Source: Lachnospiraceae bacterium (lineage in GTDB: Bacteria; Bacillota; Clostridia; Lachnospirales; Lachnospiraceae). Taken from it: a stretch of DNA of 64,000 bases. The notes beneath the pieces are model-generated. The model searched no databases, was not told the DNA's origin, and saw only the letters and a program-made list of their open reading frames with translations. Every line of letters begins with the position of its first letter. Positions within the stretch are counted from its first letter, which is position 1. Position numbers and translations under genes: made by a program. The DNA lies in NCBI GenBank assembly GCA_902363135.1, contig CABIZF010000008.1, forward strand, positions 94,359 through 158,358, read 5' to 3'. This document shows positions 16,303 to 24,150 of this stretch, one piece after another.

Positions 16303-18280
16303 GCTCATCCGGACAGAACGGAAGCAGCTCATGTGGCTGACGGTCTTGCAGGCAGTCGCATTTGCGCTGTCGGTTCCGCTGTTTGTACTTATGAATATGG
16401 CGGTGGCGCTTGAGGATCAGAAAACTGCGTGGGTGGACGCAGATGCGAAGGTGATGCTGGAGGTGCTCAGTGCGAGCATGGGGCTGGATCGGTATCCGGA
16501 TGTGCTGCTGGCGCTGATATTCGGAGTTATTGCTGCACTTGGCGCTTTTTGCTATGTGCATTCCAGAGAAAAACTGGACTTTTACCACAGTCTGCCATTG
16601 CGACGGAATCGCTTTTTCCTTGTGCGCAGCATGGCGGTCGTGGAGACCTATGCGGGTACCTATGCGCTGGCACTTGTATGCGGCCTTCTGATTGGCGGGC
16701 TGTATCATGCATTCTCAGTGACGGTTCTCATAGAGACGGCGGTTACATTTGTCCGGAATCTGCTGTTTTTCTGCTGCAGCTATGCGGGAACGCTGGTAGC
16801 GGTCATGCTGACGGGCAAGCTGTTGACGACGCTTTGTGCACTTGCAGTCTTTTTCGGATATCTTCCGCTGCTGCTGATAGTAGTGATCGGTTATTTTGTA
16901 GATTCCTTTCTGACGACCTGCGTGAATACGGAATGGCTGTGGATGAGCAATCAATTTCAGACATTGAAATTTACATCGCCGTGGGCTTTCTGTATGACAT
17001 GGGGGAATGGCAGGGAGGCCGGTGCGGTCGGCGTGACCGGGCGATGGCCGAGTATCACGGGGATCTGTCAGCTGGTGGCGATTACGGCGTTGCTCTTTTG
17101 TCTGGCGCTTGTGCTCTACCGGTATCGAAAAAGTGAGACAGCGGGCAGTGCGCTTGCGTTTGTACGGCTGGAAGGTATCATTAAGATCCTGATTGCGGTT
17201 CCGGTGGCGCTCGTCGGTGCAATTCTGATTCACAGTATGATCCCGTCGGTTTTGTGGGAGCTGGCTGCGATTCTGGTATCAGGCACGTTGGTTTGTTTCC
17301 TGATGGAATTTATTTATCGTTGGGATATTCACCAGATATTGATGCATAAATGGCATATTGCGGTGTCGGTTGGCATGGCGCTTGTGATCTTTTTCGGCTT
17401 TCGCTATGATGTGCTCGGGTACAATACCTTTCTTCCGGCACAGGATGAGGTTGCATCGATGGCGGTGCGAAGCCTGTTTACAGCCTGGAGCTATCCGGTG
17501 CAGGAGAAGGCGAACCGGAATGATGAGCAGCTTGCCCTGGACTATCTGGAAAATGCCAACGTGGATCTTTTGTATCCACTGGCAGAAAACGGAGTGGAAA
17601 ATCAGCGAAGCAAACAGAAAAATCCGGAGGATTATCTGGACGATACCGTGTGGGTTGATGTAAAATACACACTGAAAAACGGAAACGAAATCTACCGGAG
17701 CTATGAGGTCGCGTACGACATATACAGTCAGTGCATGGAGGAGCTGCTTAAGGATACGGAGTATCGCAGGCGGATGTATCCGATTCTGACATGGGATGCG
17801 GATGAGATCGTTGGCATCAGCGGAAATTTTCCCCAGGGAGATATTCCGGAGCTGTATTCCTATGCAGATATTCAGGTCGTGCCGGGAGAGGCCACCGTAT
17901 GGGGAGCGCAGAGCATATCCGAGCCCGAGACAGAGTGGATTCCGGACCAGCTTGCAGCAGCCGGTCTGGAGGAGGCTGAGACGATGACACAGGAGGATTC
18001 ATTTTCTGCGGAAGAGCCGGCGGCCCGCACGGTGGGTGCAGATCTGTCGCTGCATATTGAAGTACCGGTGAAGGATCTGGCGGCGATGCTTGAGGCCTAC
18101 CAGAAGGATCTGAGCATGCTCAGCTTTTCCGAGATTGACGAGGCAAATTGCGTGCTGCACTTCCAGAACAGAGGACAGGCCGGAAGCAGTTGGAATTCGG
18201 AGCAGTATCCGATCAGCGGAGATTTTAAAAATACGATCCGGCTGCTTGCAAAGCTGGTAGAGGAGCAGAATCAGAAGTAA
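16277..18280 (+). CDS. ABC transporter permease with a large C-terminal soluble domain
   Basis: The ATG at 16277 is chosen because GGAGG lies 9 bases upstream within the ATPase gene; the frame opens earlier at 16256. Residues 1-~390 contain about eight to ten hydrophobic helices (e.g. LTVLQAVAFALSVPLFVLM, TLCALAVFFGYLPLLLIVV, WHIAVSVGMALVIFFGF). The remaining ~270 residues are hydrophilic and probably extracytoplasmic. They carry an acidic linker (PETEWIPDQ...) and a region after TVGADLSLHIEVPVKDLAAML. Such a tail is known in several envelope-stress ABC permeases of Clostridia, but I cannot name the family. The substrate is unknown. Confidence 0.82.
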   Translation: MTSAISFTKLIRTERKQLMWLTVLQAVAFALSVPLFVLMNMAVALEDQKTAWVDADAKVMLEVLSASMGLDRYPDVLLALIFGVIAALGAFCYVHSREKLDFYHSLPLRRNRFFLVRSMAVVETYAGTYALALVCGLLIGGLYHAFSVTVLIETAVTFVRNLLFFCCSYAGTLVAVMLTGKLLTTLCALAVFFGYLPLLLIVVIGYFVDSFLTTCVNTEWLWMSNQFQTLKFTSPWAFCMTWGNGREAGAVGVTGRWPSITGICQLVAITALLFCLALVLYRYRKSETAGSALAFVRLEGIIKILIAVPVALVGAILIHSMIPSVLWELAAILVSGTLVCFLMEFIYRWDIHQILMHKWHIAVSVGMALVIFFGFRYDVLGYNTFLPAQDEVASMAVRSLFTAWSYPVQEKANRNDEQLALDYLENANVDLLYPLAENGVENQRSKQKNPEDYLDDTVWVDVKYTLKNGNEIYRSYEVAYDIYSQCMEELLKDTEYRRRMYPILTWDADEIVGISGNFPQGDIPELYSYADIQVVPGEATVWGAQSISEPETEWIPDQLAAAGLEEAETMTQEDSFSAEEPAARTVGADLSLHIEVPVKDLAAMLEAYQKDLSMLSFSEIDEANCVLHFQNRGQAGSSWNSEQYPISGDFKNTIRLLAKLVEEQNQK

Positions 18281-18291
18281 GAAGGGATATT

Positions 18292-19179
18292 ATGTTTGGA
18301 GAATGCCATGCGCATATGATTATGGATGGCGTCAATTATAAAAAGGCAGTGGCGCAGCACAAAGACGGAGTGGTAGATGCAGTCATCCGGCAGCGTTTTG
18401 AGGAATATACAAAAAGGGGGATTTTCTTTATCCGGGATGGAGGAGATGCCTGCGGCGTGTCAAAGCGGGCAGCACAGCTGGCCTGTGAATACGGGATCAC
18501 GTATCGGACACCTGTTTTTGCGCTCCATAAGAGGGGGCATTACGGTGGCATCGTCGGCCTGCCTTTTTCGGACTTTTCAGAGTACCGGGACAGGATTGCG
18601 CAGGTGCGGACGCAGGGCGGGCATTTTATTAAGCTCATGTTCTCTGGCATTCTGGACTTCTCCAGAGGCGGTGCGATGACAGAGGCTCCGCTGCAAAGAG
18701 ACGAGATCCGGGAGCTGATCCATATCGCGCACGAGGAAGGATTTTCTGTGATGGCACATGTAAATGGCGCAGCGCCTGTGCTGGCAGCGGTGGAGGCTGG
18801 TGTGGATTCAGTAGAGCACGGAAATTTTCTCGACGAAGAGGCGCTGCAGGCACTGTCAGAGAGCCGTACCGTCTGGGTACCGACCTACGTGACGATCACG
18901 AACCTGATCGGGAGCGGACGTTTTGATGACAGGGCGCTTGAGCAGCTGAAGAAGGAGGCAGGCGCGCGGATCCGCAGAGGGTTTGCCCTAGGGGCGAATA
19001 TTGCCATCGGAAGCGATGCCGGAGCCTATCGGGTTCTGCACGGACAGGGGCTTTTGGACGAATATCGGGAGCTTTCTGCACTTCTGACAGCTCCGCGGGA
19101 CGGGGCTGCCGCGGTGTCCCAAAAGGAGCTGGATGCAAGGTTTCTGGCTGCAGAAAAGCGGATCCGGGAGCGGTTCTGA
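18292..19179 (+). CDS. Amidohydrolase-superfamily metal hydrolase
   Basis: The metal ligands of the superfamily are visible in order: His6 and His8 (ECHAHM), Lys in HFIKLMFSG, His in MAHVNG, His in SVEHGN and Asp in GSDAG. At 295 residues it is compact and lacks the usual N-terminal beta-sandwich, resembling short amidohydrolases of the imidazolonepropionase/prolidase-like group. It begins 11 bases after the permease with a weak AAGGGAT site, so it may be the fourth gene of the ABC operon. The substrate cannot be told from sequence. Confidence 0.8.
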   Translation: MFGECHAHMIMDGVNYKKAVAQHKDGVVDAVIRQRFEEYTKRGIFFIRDGGDACGVSKRAAQLACEYGITYRTPVFALHKRGHYGGIVGLPFSDFSEYRDRIAQVRTQGGHFIKLMFSGILDFSRGGAMTEAPLQRDEIRELIHIAHEEGFSVMAHVNGAAPVLAAVEAGVDSVEHGNFLDEEALQALSESRTVWVPTYVTITNLIGSGRFDDRALEQLKKEAGARIRRGFALGANIAIGSDAGAYRVLHGQGLLDEYRELSALLTAPRDGAAAVSQKELDARFLAAEKRIRERF

Positions 19180-19234
19180 CCTGTTACAAAACTATTAAGA
19201 ATCCCCGGAAAATGTGAAAACGTCAGTATGTGAC

Positions 19235-19263
19235 TTGTACATCCTTTAAATGTGTGGTATGAT
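19235..19263 (+). promoter_or_regulatory. Sigma-A promoter of the second SH3b lipoprotein gene
   Basis: TTGTAC (19235-19240), a 17-base spacer and TATGAT (19258-19263). A perfect 7-bp inverted repeat, GGTATTG-AAT-CAATACC (19274-19290), lies in the early transcribed region and may be an operator. Confidence 0.65.
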
Positions 19264-19337
19264 CTGATAGTATGGTATTGAATCAATACCTGTTTTTTGA
19301 GTGCATCAGAACATGAACAGAAAATGGAGGGTGTGAC

Positions 19338-20906
19338 ATGTTAAACAGAAGAGTGAAGAGAGTTTTGCTGGCTCTTGGGATGTCACTGGCCATTGTGAGC
19401 CTTACGACAGGCTGCAGTATGCTGAAGAAGCAGCCGGAGACAGAGTCTGAGACGGAAAAGCAGACAGAGAAGCAGACCGCGCCGGAGTCTGAGTCGGAGA
19501 CCGAATCAGAAACAGAGCTGCAAACAGAGATTGCTTATACATCACAGGATAAAAGTATTCAGATTACACTGCCGGATGACACCTGGAAGGTGACCCAGGA
19601 TGCGGATGAGATGCGGGTATTTTCTTCCGGATCGGCGGCCATGATTAATATTGTCCACGCCGCAGATCAGACCCAGATGAAGAATCTTTCCGTCTCGGAG
19701 TCGGAGGATGCCCTGAAGGAGAGCCTGACGAAGCAGTATCCGAATGCGAATGCATTTGAGGTGGAAGATTTTAAGACGGCGACGTCCGGGACACTGACGA
19801 TTTATGAATATGTTGTGAAATACAATGCGACGAGCATGTGGGCGTACTCCGTGACTTATGGTATTTTTGCCGGGAATGAGGCATATGTCATACAGGGTAC
19901 TGTGACGGATGACAATAAAGTACTTCTTGCAGCGGTGCAGAAGTCTGTGGAGAGCTTTCAGGTACTGAACAACACCGTATTTCAGGCGGTGAAGAACGGC
20001 AAGCTCGTTCAGACACAGACGGAGAGTGAGACGACTAAGGGCGAGAGCGAACAGGATGCAGATACAGAGCTCAAGTCGCTGACGGATTATAGTACCTCTG
20101 CGACTCTGTATGCGAATGATGATGTCAACATTCGCAGCACGCCGAGTACAGAATCACAGGAGAACATCATCGGTTCCTTCAGTTCCGGTGACCAGGTGAC
20201 CGTCATCGGAGAGACATCCTCATGGTTCAAGGTCAACGTAAATGGCAATATCGGCTACATCAGCAAGCAGTTCCTTGTAAAGAACCAGCCATCCACTTCG
20301 ACCCCTCAGTCGGAGACGAGTGCGTCGACCGGTACGGACAGTACAGCGTCGGATTCGACAAAGGTCAGCGCTGAGATGAACAGCAAGGTCGATTATGGCT
20401 CTTCCACGACCTTATATACGACGACGGATGTCAATGTACGATCTCAGCCGGGGACGAGCAGCGGCCTTGTGGACAGTCTCGGAAGCGGACAGTCGCTGCA
20501 GGTCATCGGGGAGACGGACAATTGGTACGTTGTTTCGATCAATGGTACGACCGGATATATTTCCAAATCCTATGTGAGCTCCACACAGAGCAGCACATCC
20601 GGAAGCAGCAGTACATCCGGCAACAGCGGCTCCGGTAACAGTAGCTCCGGCAACAACGGTTCCGGCAACAGCGGTTCCGGAAGCAGCACATCCAATACCG
20701 GTACGGTCAGCGGTACGGTTATTGGCACGACGATGGACAGCATTACGATTCAGGGCGACGATGGCAATACATACACGATCAATACGTCGGATGCGAATGT
20801 CAGCACCACGGATGGTCTGTATGACGGTCTGTATATCAGCGCAAACATCGACTACTCCAATTCTACGAGCAGCGGACTGTATGCGACGAGTGTGACCGGA
20901 CACTAG
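19338..20906 (+). CDS. Lipoprotein with an N-terminal alpha/beta domain, two SH3b domains and a Ser/Gly linker
   Basis: The signal peptide ends in a lipobox (SLTTGC). An acidic Thr/Glu/Ser linker (residues ~30-65) leads to a ~150-residue domain (DKSIQITLPDDTWKV... to VESFQVL) that resembles surface-lipoprotein domains of the PsbP/DUF-like type. Two SH3b domains follow (near residues 260-320 and 355-410, both with DVN(I/V)RS.P and GYISK). A SSGNSGSGNS-type linker and a ~65-residue C-terminal beta domain (SGTVIGTTMDSITIQGDDG...) complete the protein. GGAGGGTG precedes the ATG. It is monocistronic and paralogous to 13955. A cell-wall role is inferred. Confidence 0.85.
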   Translation: MLNRRVKRVLLALGMSLAIVSLTTGCSMLKKQPETESETEKQTEKQTAPESESETESETELQTEIAYTSQDKSIQITLPDDTWKVTQDADEMRVFSSGSAAMINIVHAADQTQMKNLSVSESEDALKESLTKQYPNANAFEVEDFKTATSGTLTIYEYVVKYNATSMWAYSVTYGIFAGNEAYVIQGTVTDDNKVLLAAVQKSVESFQVLNNTVFQAVKNGKLVQTQTESETTKGESEQDADTELKSLTDYSTSATLYANDDVNIRSTPSTESQENIIGSFSSGDQVTVIGETSSWFKVNVNGNIGYISKQFLVKNQPSTSTPQSETSASTGTDSTASDSTKVSAEMNSKVDYGSSTTLYTTTDVNVRSQPGTSSGLVDSLGSGQSLQVIGETDNWYVVSINGTTGYISKSYVSSTQSSTSGSSSTSGNSGSGNSSSGNNGSGNSGSGSSTSNTGTVSGTVIGTTMDSITIQGDDGNTYTINTSDANVSTTDGLYDGLYISANIDYSNSTSSGLYATSVTGH

Positions 20907-21020
20907 TACATGATTGAAAGACCGGAGCGTCTTCTGCCGGAAGCGGGCGGGAGGCGCTCCTTCTACTACACAGGAAATGATGTCCTGTAAGCAAAAATGC
21001 TTCAAGAGGGAGAGAAGAGC

Positions 21021-21656
21021 ATGAAAACAGATGGAATCATACTGGACGTAGATGGCACCTTATGGGATTCAACGCCGATTGTGGCGGGCGCATGGACTCG
21101 TGCAGTACAGGAGGGCGGCGTGCCGGAACGGATCGTGACGGCAGATGAGCTGAAGGGACTGTTCGGGCGGACGATGGATGTGATCGCGGATTGCCTGCTT
21201 CCGCAGCTTTCCCCAAGGGAACGCTATGCGATCATGGATGTCTGTTGCCGCTATGAGCACGAGGCACTGCAGGACGATCCATGCCATATCTGCTATCCGG
21301 GTGTCGTGGAGACGATTCAGAAATTATCCGGACAGGTGAAGGTGTTTATTGTCAGCAATTGTCAGTCCGGCTATATCGAGCTGTTTCTGAAAAAGACCGG
21401 ACTTGCACCGTATGTGACGGATACGGAATGCTTTGGAGATACCGGAATGAAAAAGGCAGAGAATATTCGTCTCGTCGTAGCCCGCAATGGCTTGCAGCAG
21501 CCGGTTTATGTCGGAGATACGAAAGGAGACGAGGAGGCCGCGCATGCGGCCGGTGTCCCGTTTGTACATGCGGCTTACGGGTTTGGCAGAGCCGTGCAGC
21601 CGGAAGCGGTGATCGAGACATTTCCGAAGCTTTTGACGCTTATCCGGACGGAGTGA
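21021..21656 (+). CDS. HAD-family hydrolase, phosphoglycolate-phosphatase-like
   Basis: The ATG at 21021 follows GAGGGAGAG; an ATG at 20997 lacks a ribosome site. Motif I is DVDGTLWDS (nucleophile Asp9, acid Asp11), motif II is VFIVSNCQSG, and motif IV is YVGDTKGDEEAA. The helical cap lies between residues ~18 and 85, as in subfamily I phosphatases. The 211 residues are usual for the family. The exact phosphate ester is not predictable. It precedes plsC by 27 bases, probably in one operon. Confidence 0.88.
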   Translation: MKTDGIILDVDGTLWDSTPIVAGAWTRAVQEGGVPERIVTADELKGLFGRTMDVIADCLLPQLSPRERYAIMDVCCRYEHEALQDDPCHICYPGVVETIQKLSGQVKVFIVSNCQSGYIELFLKKTGLAPYVTDTECFGDTGMKKAENIRLVVARNGLQQPVYVGDTKGDEEAAHAAGVPFVHAAYGFGRAVQPEAVIETFPKLLTLIRTE

Positions 21657-21683
21657 ACGTTTTACGGGGAATGGAGGGATTGC

Positions 21684-22409
21684 ATGAAACGAATTTTGTG
21701 GATGGTATTGATGAATCTCTGGTATGTGCCATATGGCATCATACGGTTATTTCGGATGGCGGCACACCCGGAACGCTACAGCTTAGAAGAGCGCTATGCC
21801 CTGATCCGGCAGATCGACAACCGGGCGATCAAAGGCGGGCGCGTCGTAATACAGGGAGACGGGATGGACCGGCTTCCCAAAGACGACGGCTTTATTCTCT
21901 ATCCGAACCACCAGGGGATGTTTGATGTACTCGCGATCCTCTGGCTGCTGGATCGCCCGGTGTCGGTCGTGCTGAAAAAGGAGCTGCAGAACATTCCGTT
22001 TTTGAAGCAGGTGTTTGCGTGTCTTGGGGCCTATGCGCTTGACCGTTCAGATCCGAGACAGGGTATGAAGGTGATGCTTCAGATGGCAGAGGACGTCAAA
22101 AACGGTCGGAACTTTATCATTTTCCCGGAAGGAACGCGGAGCCGAGACGGCAATCATCTGCTGCCGTTCAAGGGAGGCAGCTTTAAATGTGCGACGAAGG
22201 CGAACTGTCCGATCGTCCCGGTAGCGCTGCTTGATTCATACAAGGCATTTGATACCGGCTCAGTGGCAAAGCAGACCGTGCAGGTACATTTTCTGGATCC
22301 GATTTATCCGGAAGAGTATCAGGGGATGAAGACGACACAGATCGCGGAACTGGTACGGACGCGGATCGAGGAGAAGATTCAGGCGTGCGAGATGGAAAAA
22401 ACCGAATAA
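21684..22409 (+). CDS. plsC: 1-acyl-sn-glycerol-3-phosphate acyltransferase
   Basis: This enzyme acylates lysophosphatidic acid at the inner membrane to make phosphatidic acid. The catalytic HX4D is NHQGMFD (about residue 75), and the substrate-binding motif FPEGTRSRDG is near residue 150. One or two N-terminal hydrophobic segments (ILWMVLMNLWYVPYGIIRLF) anchor it. GGAGGG precedes the ATG. A terminator-like hairpin begins just after its stop codon. Confidence 0.92.
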   Translation: MKRILWMVLMNLWYVPYGIIRLFRMAAHPERYSLEERYALIRQIDNRAIKGGRVVIQGDGMDRLPKDDGFILYPNHQGMFDVLAILWLLDRPVSVVLKKELQNIPFLKQVFACLGAYALDRSDPRQGMKVMLQMAEDVKNGRNFIIFPEGTRSRDGNHLLPFKGGSFKCATKANCPIVPVALLDSYKAFDTGSVAKQTVQVHFLDPIYPEEYQGMKTTQIAELVRTRIEEKIQACEMEKTE

Positions 22410-22417
22410 ATTTACAG

Positions 22418-22472
22418 AAAAAGAGAGACACTACTGTCAGAAGAAACACGGCAGCAGCGGTCTCTCTTTTTT
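22418..22472 (+). terminator. Strong hairpin with T-run between plsC and spoVAD
   Basis: AAAAAGAGAGAC (22418-22429) pairs with GTCTCTCTTTTTT (22460-22472) around a 30-base loop. Only 20 bases separate its T-run from the spoVAD start codon. Confidence 0.75.
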
Positions 22473-22492
22473 CGCTGCAGAAAGGATCAGAT

Positions 22493-23503
22493 ATGGAGCA
22501 GACAGCAGGAAAGCAGAGCATTTCGTTTACCGAACCGGTGCATATCATCAGCAGCGCTTCGGTCGTCGGACCGAAGGAGGGGGAAGGACCGCTTAGAGAT
22601 GGCTTTGACTTGATCGCACCGGAAGCGGATTTTGGCGAGGAGACATGGGAGCAGGCGGAGAGCACGATGCAGCAGGAGGCGCTTCAGCTGGCGATCGGAA
22701 AGGCGGGGTTGAAGAGCCGGGATATCCGGTATCTGTTCGGCGGTGATTTACTTGCACAGCTGACGGCGACTTCATTTGGCAGCGAGGAGACGCAGATTCC
22801 GCTGTTTGGGCTGTACAGTGCGTGTTCGACCTGTGGGGAAGCGCTGGCGCTGGCGGCGCTGACGGTATCGGCAGGCTGTGCAGAGCACGTGGCGGCCGTG
22901 ACCTCGAGCCATTTTGGAAGTGCGGAAAAAGAGTTTCGTTTACCGCTGGGCTATGGCAGCCAGCGTCCATTGTCCGCGACCTGGACGGTGACCGGAAGCG
23001 GGGCATTTGTTCTTGGAAAAAAGGGCGGCCATGTGCGGATCAGTGGTGTGACACCCGGGAAGATCGTGGATATGGGAAGCCGCGACAATATGAATATGGG
23101 GGCTTGCATGGCGCCGGCCGCCTGTGATACGATTGAGCGGAATTTACAGGATTTTAGACGGACGCCGTCGGATTATGACCGGATCATCACCGGAGATCTC
23201 GGAGCAGTGGGAAAGCGGATCCTGCTGGATCTTCTGGAAGAGAAGGGGATCGATATCGGAGCGCAGCATATGGACTGCGGAATAGAAATATATGATTCGG
23301 AAGTGCAGGATACTCACTCGGGCGGAAGCGGCTGTGGCTGTGCGGCTTCCACACTTAGTGCACTGATTCTGCCAAAGCTGCGCAGGGGCAGCTGGAAGAG
23401 GGTGCTCTTTGTGCCAACCGGCGCATTGCTCTCGAAGGTCAGCTTCAACGAGGGAAAGACGATCCCGGGCATTGCGCACGCGATTATACTGGAACATTGC
23501 TGA
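22493..23503 (+). CDS. spoVAD: Stage V sporulation protein AD
   Basis: SpoVAD is a thiolase-fold protein of the inner spore membrane needed for dipicolinic acid uptake into the forespore. The 336 residues fit the family. They include VHIISSASVVGPKEGEGPL at the N-terminus, the LFGLYSACSTCGEAL region that aligns with the thiolase active-site cysteine, and GGSGCGCAASTL near the C-terminus. The ATG at 22493 (GAAAGGATCAGAT upstream) is preferred over the open frame from 22385, which would overlap plsC and the hairpin. It should be expressed in the forespore. spoVAC, its usual upstream partner, is not in the window. Confidence 0.95.
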   Translation: MEQTAGKQSISFTEPVHIISSASVVGPKEGEGPLRDGFDLIAPEADFGEETWEQAESTMQQEALQLAIGKAGLKSRDIRYLFGGDLLAQLTATSFGSEETQIPLFGLYSACSTCGEALALAALTVSAGCAEHVAAVTSSHFGSAEKEFRLPLGYGSQRPLSATWTVTGSGAFVLGKKGGHVRISGVTPGKIVDMGSRDNMNMGACMAPAACDTIERNLQDFRRTPSDYDRIITGDLGAVGKRILLDLLEEKGIDIGAQHMDCGIEIYDSEVQDTHSGGSGCGCAASTLSALILPKLRRGSWKRVLFVPTGALLSKVSFNEGKTIPGIAHAIILEHC

Positions 23504-23507
23504 CATG

Positions 23508-23704
23508 ACATGATACAAGGGTCAAAAGGTCATGCGTTTCATGCTTGCATGAAAAAGCATGACTTATTGACCCGCAAAACACCGAAAAGTAGCCATTTTT
23601 CGTAGAAAAATGAGTGGATTTGAGGTGTTTTAGGATTGCGAGAGCATGAAATGCGAAGCAATCCGTGTATCATAGGGGGCAAAATACTTTTTGACCCCAA
23701 CAGT
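23508..23704 (+). mobile_element. MITE-like element with terminal inverted repeats and four internal hairpins (copy 1)
   Basis: The ends are GATACAAGGGTCAAAAGG on the left and CTTTTTGACCCCAACAGTA on the right, inverted to each other. Internal stems are GGGTCAA/TTGACCC (23519-23573), enclosing TCATGC/GCATGA; AAAACACC/GGTGTTTT (23576-23631), enclosing CATTTTTC/GAAAAATG; and GGATTGC/GCAATCC (23633-23664), enclosing GCAT/ATGC. A related copy with compensating changes lies at 53531-53744. TGACATG occurs on both flanks (23501-23507 and 23705-23711), a possible target duplication. There is no coding capacity. Confidence 0.75.
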
Positions 23705-23723
23705 ATGACATGGAGGTAGAGAG

Positions 23724-24086
23724 ATGGATTATGTAAACGCATTTTGGGTGGGCGGGCTGATCTGCGCACTTGTACAGATTTTACTGGAGAAGACGACACT
23801 ACTGCCGGGCCGTATTATGGTGCTGCTCGTCGTGGCGGGCTCAGTACTCGGTGCAGTCGGATGGTATGAGCCGCTGATTGATTTTGCGGGGGCGGGTGCT
23901 TCCGTTCCGTTGCCCGGCTTTGGAAATACCCTGTGGAAGGGCGTAAAAGAGGCGGTGGACGAGAGCGGATTTCTGGGGCTGTTTCAGGGCGGCTTTCGGG
24001 CAAGCGCAGTCGGGATCAGTGCGGCGCTGATTTTTTCTTATCTGGCAAGCTTGGTGTTTGAGCCGAAGATGAAGGATGGAAAATAG
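23724..24086 (+). CDS. spoVAE: Stage V sporulation protein AE
   Basis: This is a small integral membrane protein of the SpoVA channel that moves Ca-dipicolinate. The 120 residues hold three to four hydrophobic segments (ICALVQILLEKTTLLPGRIMVLLVVAGSVL; a final SAALIFSYLASLVF) and the family's GRIMV...GWYEPLIDFAGAGASVPLPGFGNTL. GGAGGT lies 10 bases before the ATG. It is separated from spoVAD by the 200-bp repeat element; without it the spacing would be about 20 bases, normal for the operon. Confidence 0.94.
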   Translation: MDYVNAFWVGGLICALVQILLEKTTLLPGRIMVLLVVAGSVLGAVGWYEPLIDFAGAGASVPLPGFGNTLWKGVKEAVDESGFLGLFQGGFRASAVGISAALIFSYLASLVFEPKMKDGK

Positions 24087-24150
24087 CCAGAGGGCAATCC
24101 GCGGAAGCAGGCTATAAAGATATTGATACGATAAGATAGGAGAGAAACAG

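Noticed and set aside
16429..17136. 235-codon + strand frame inside the ABC permease gene
   Set aside because: Shadow of the permease frame; low-complexity Arg/Gly/Cys-rich translation without hydrophobic pattern.
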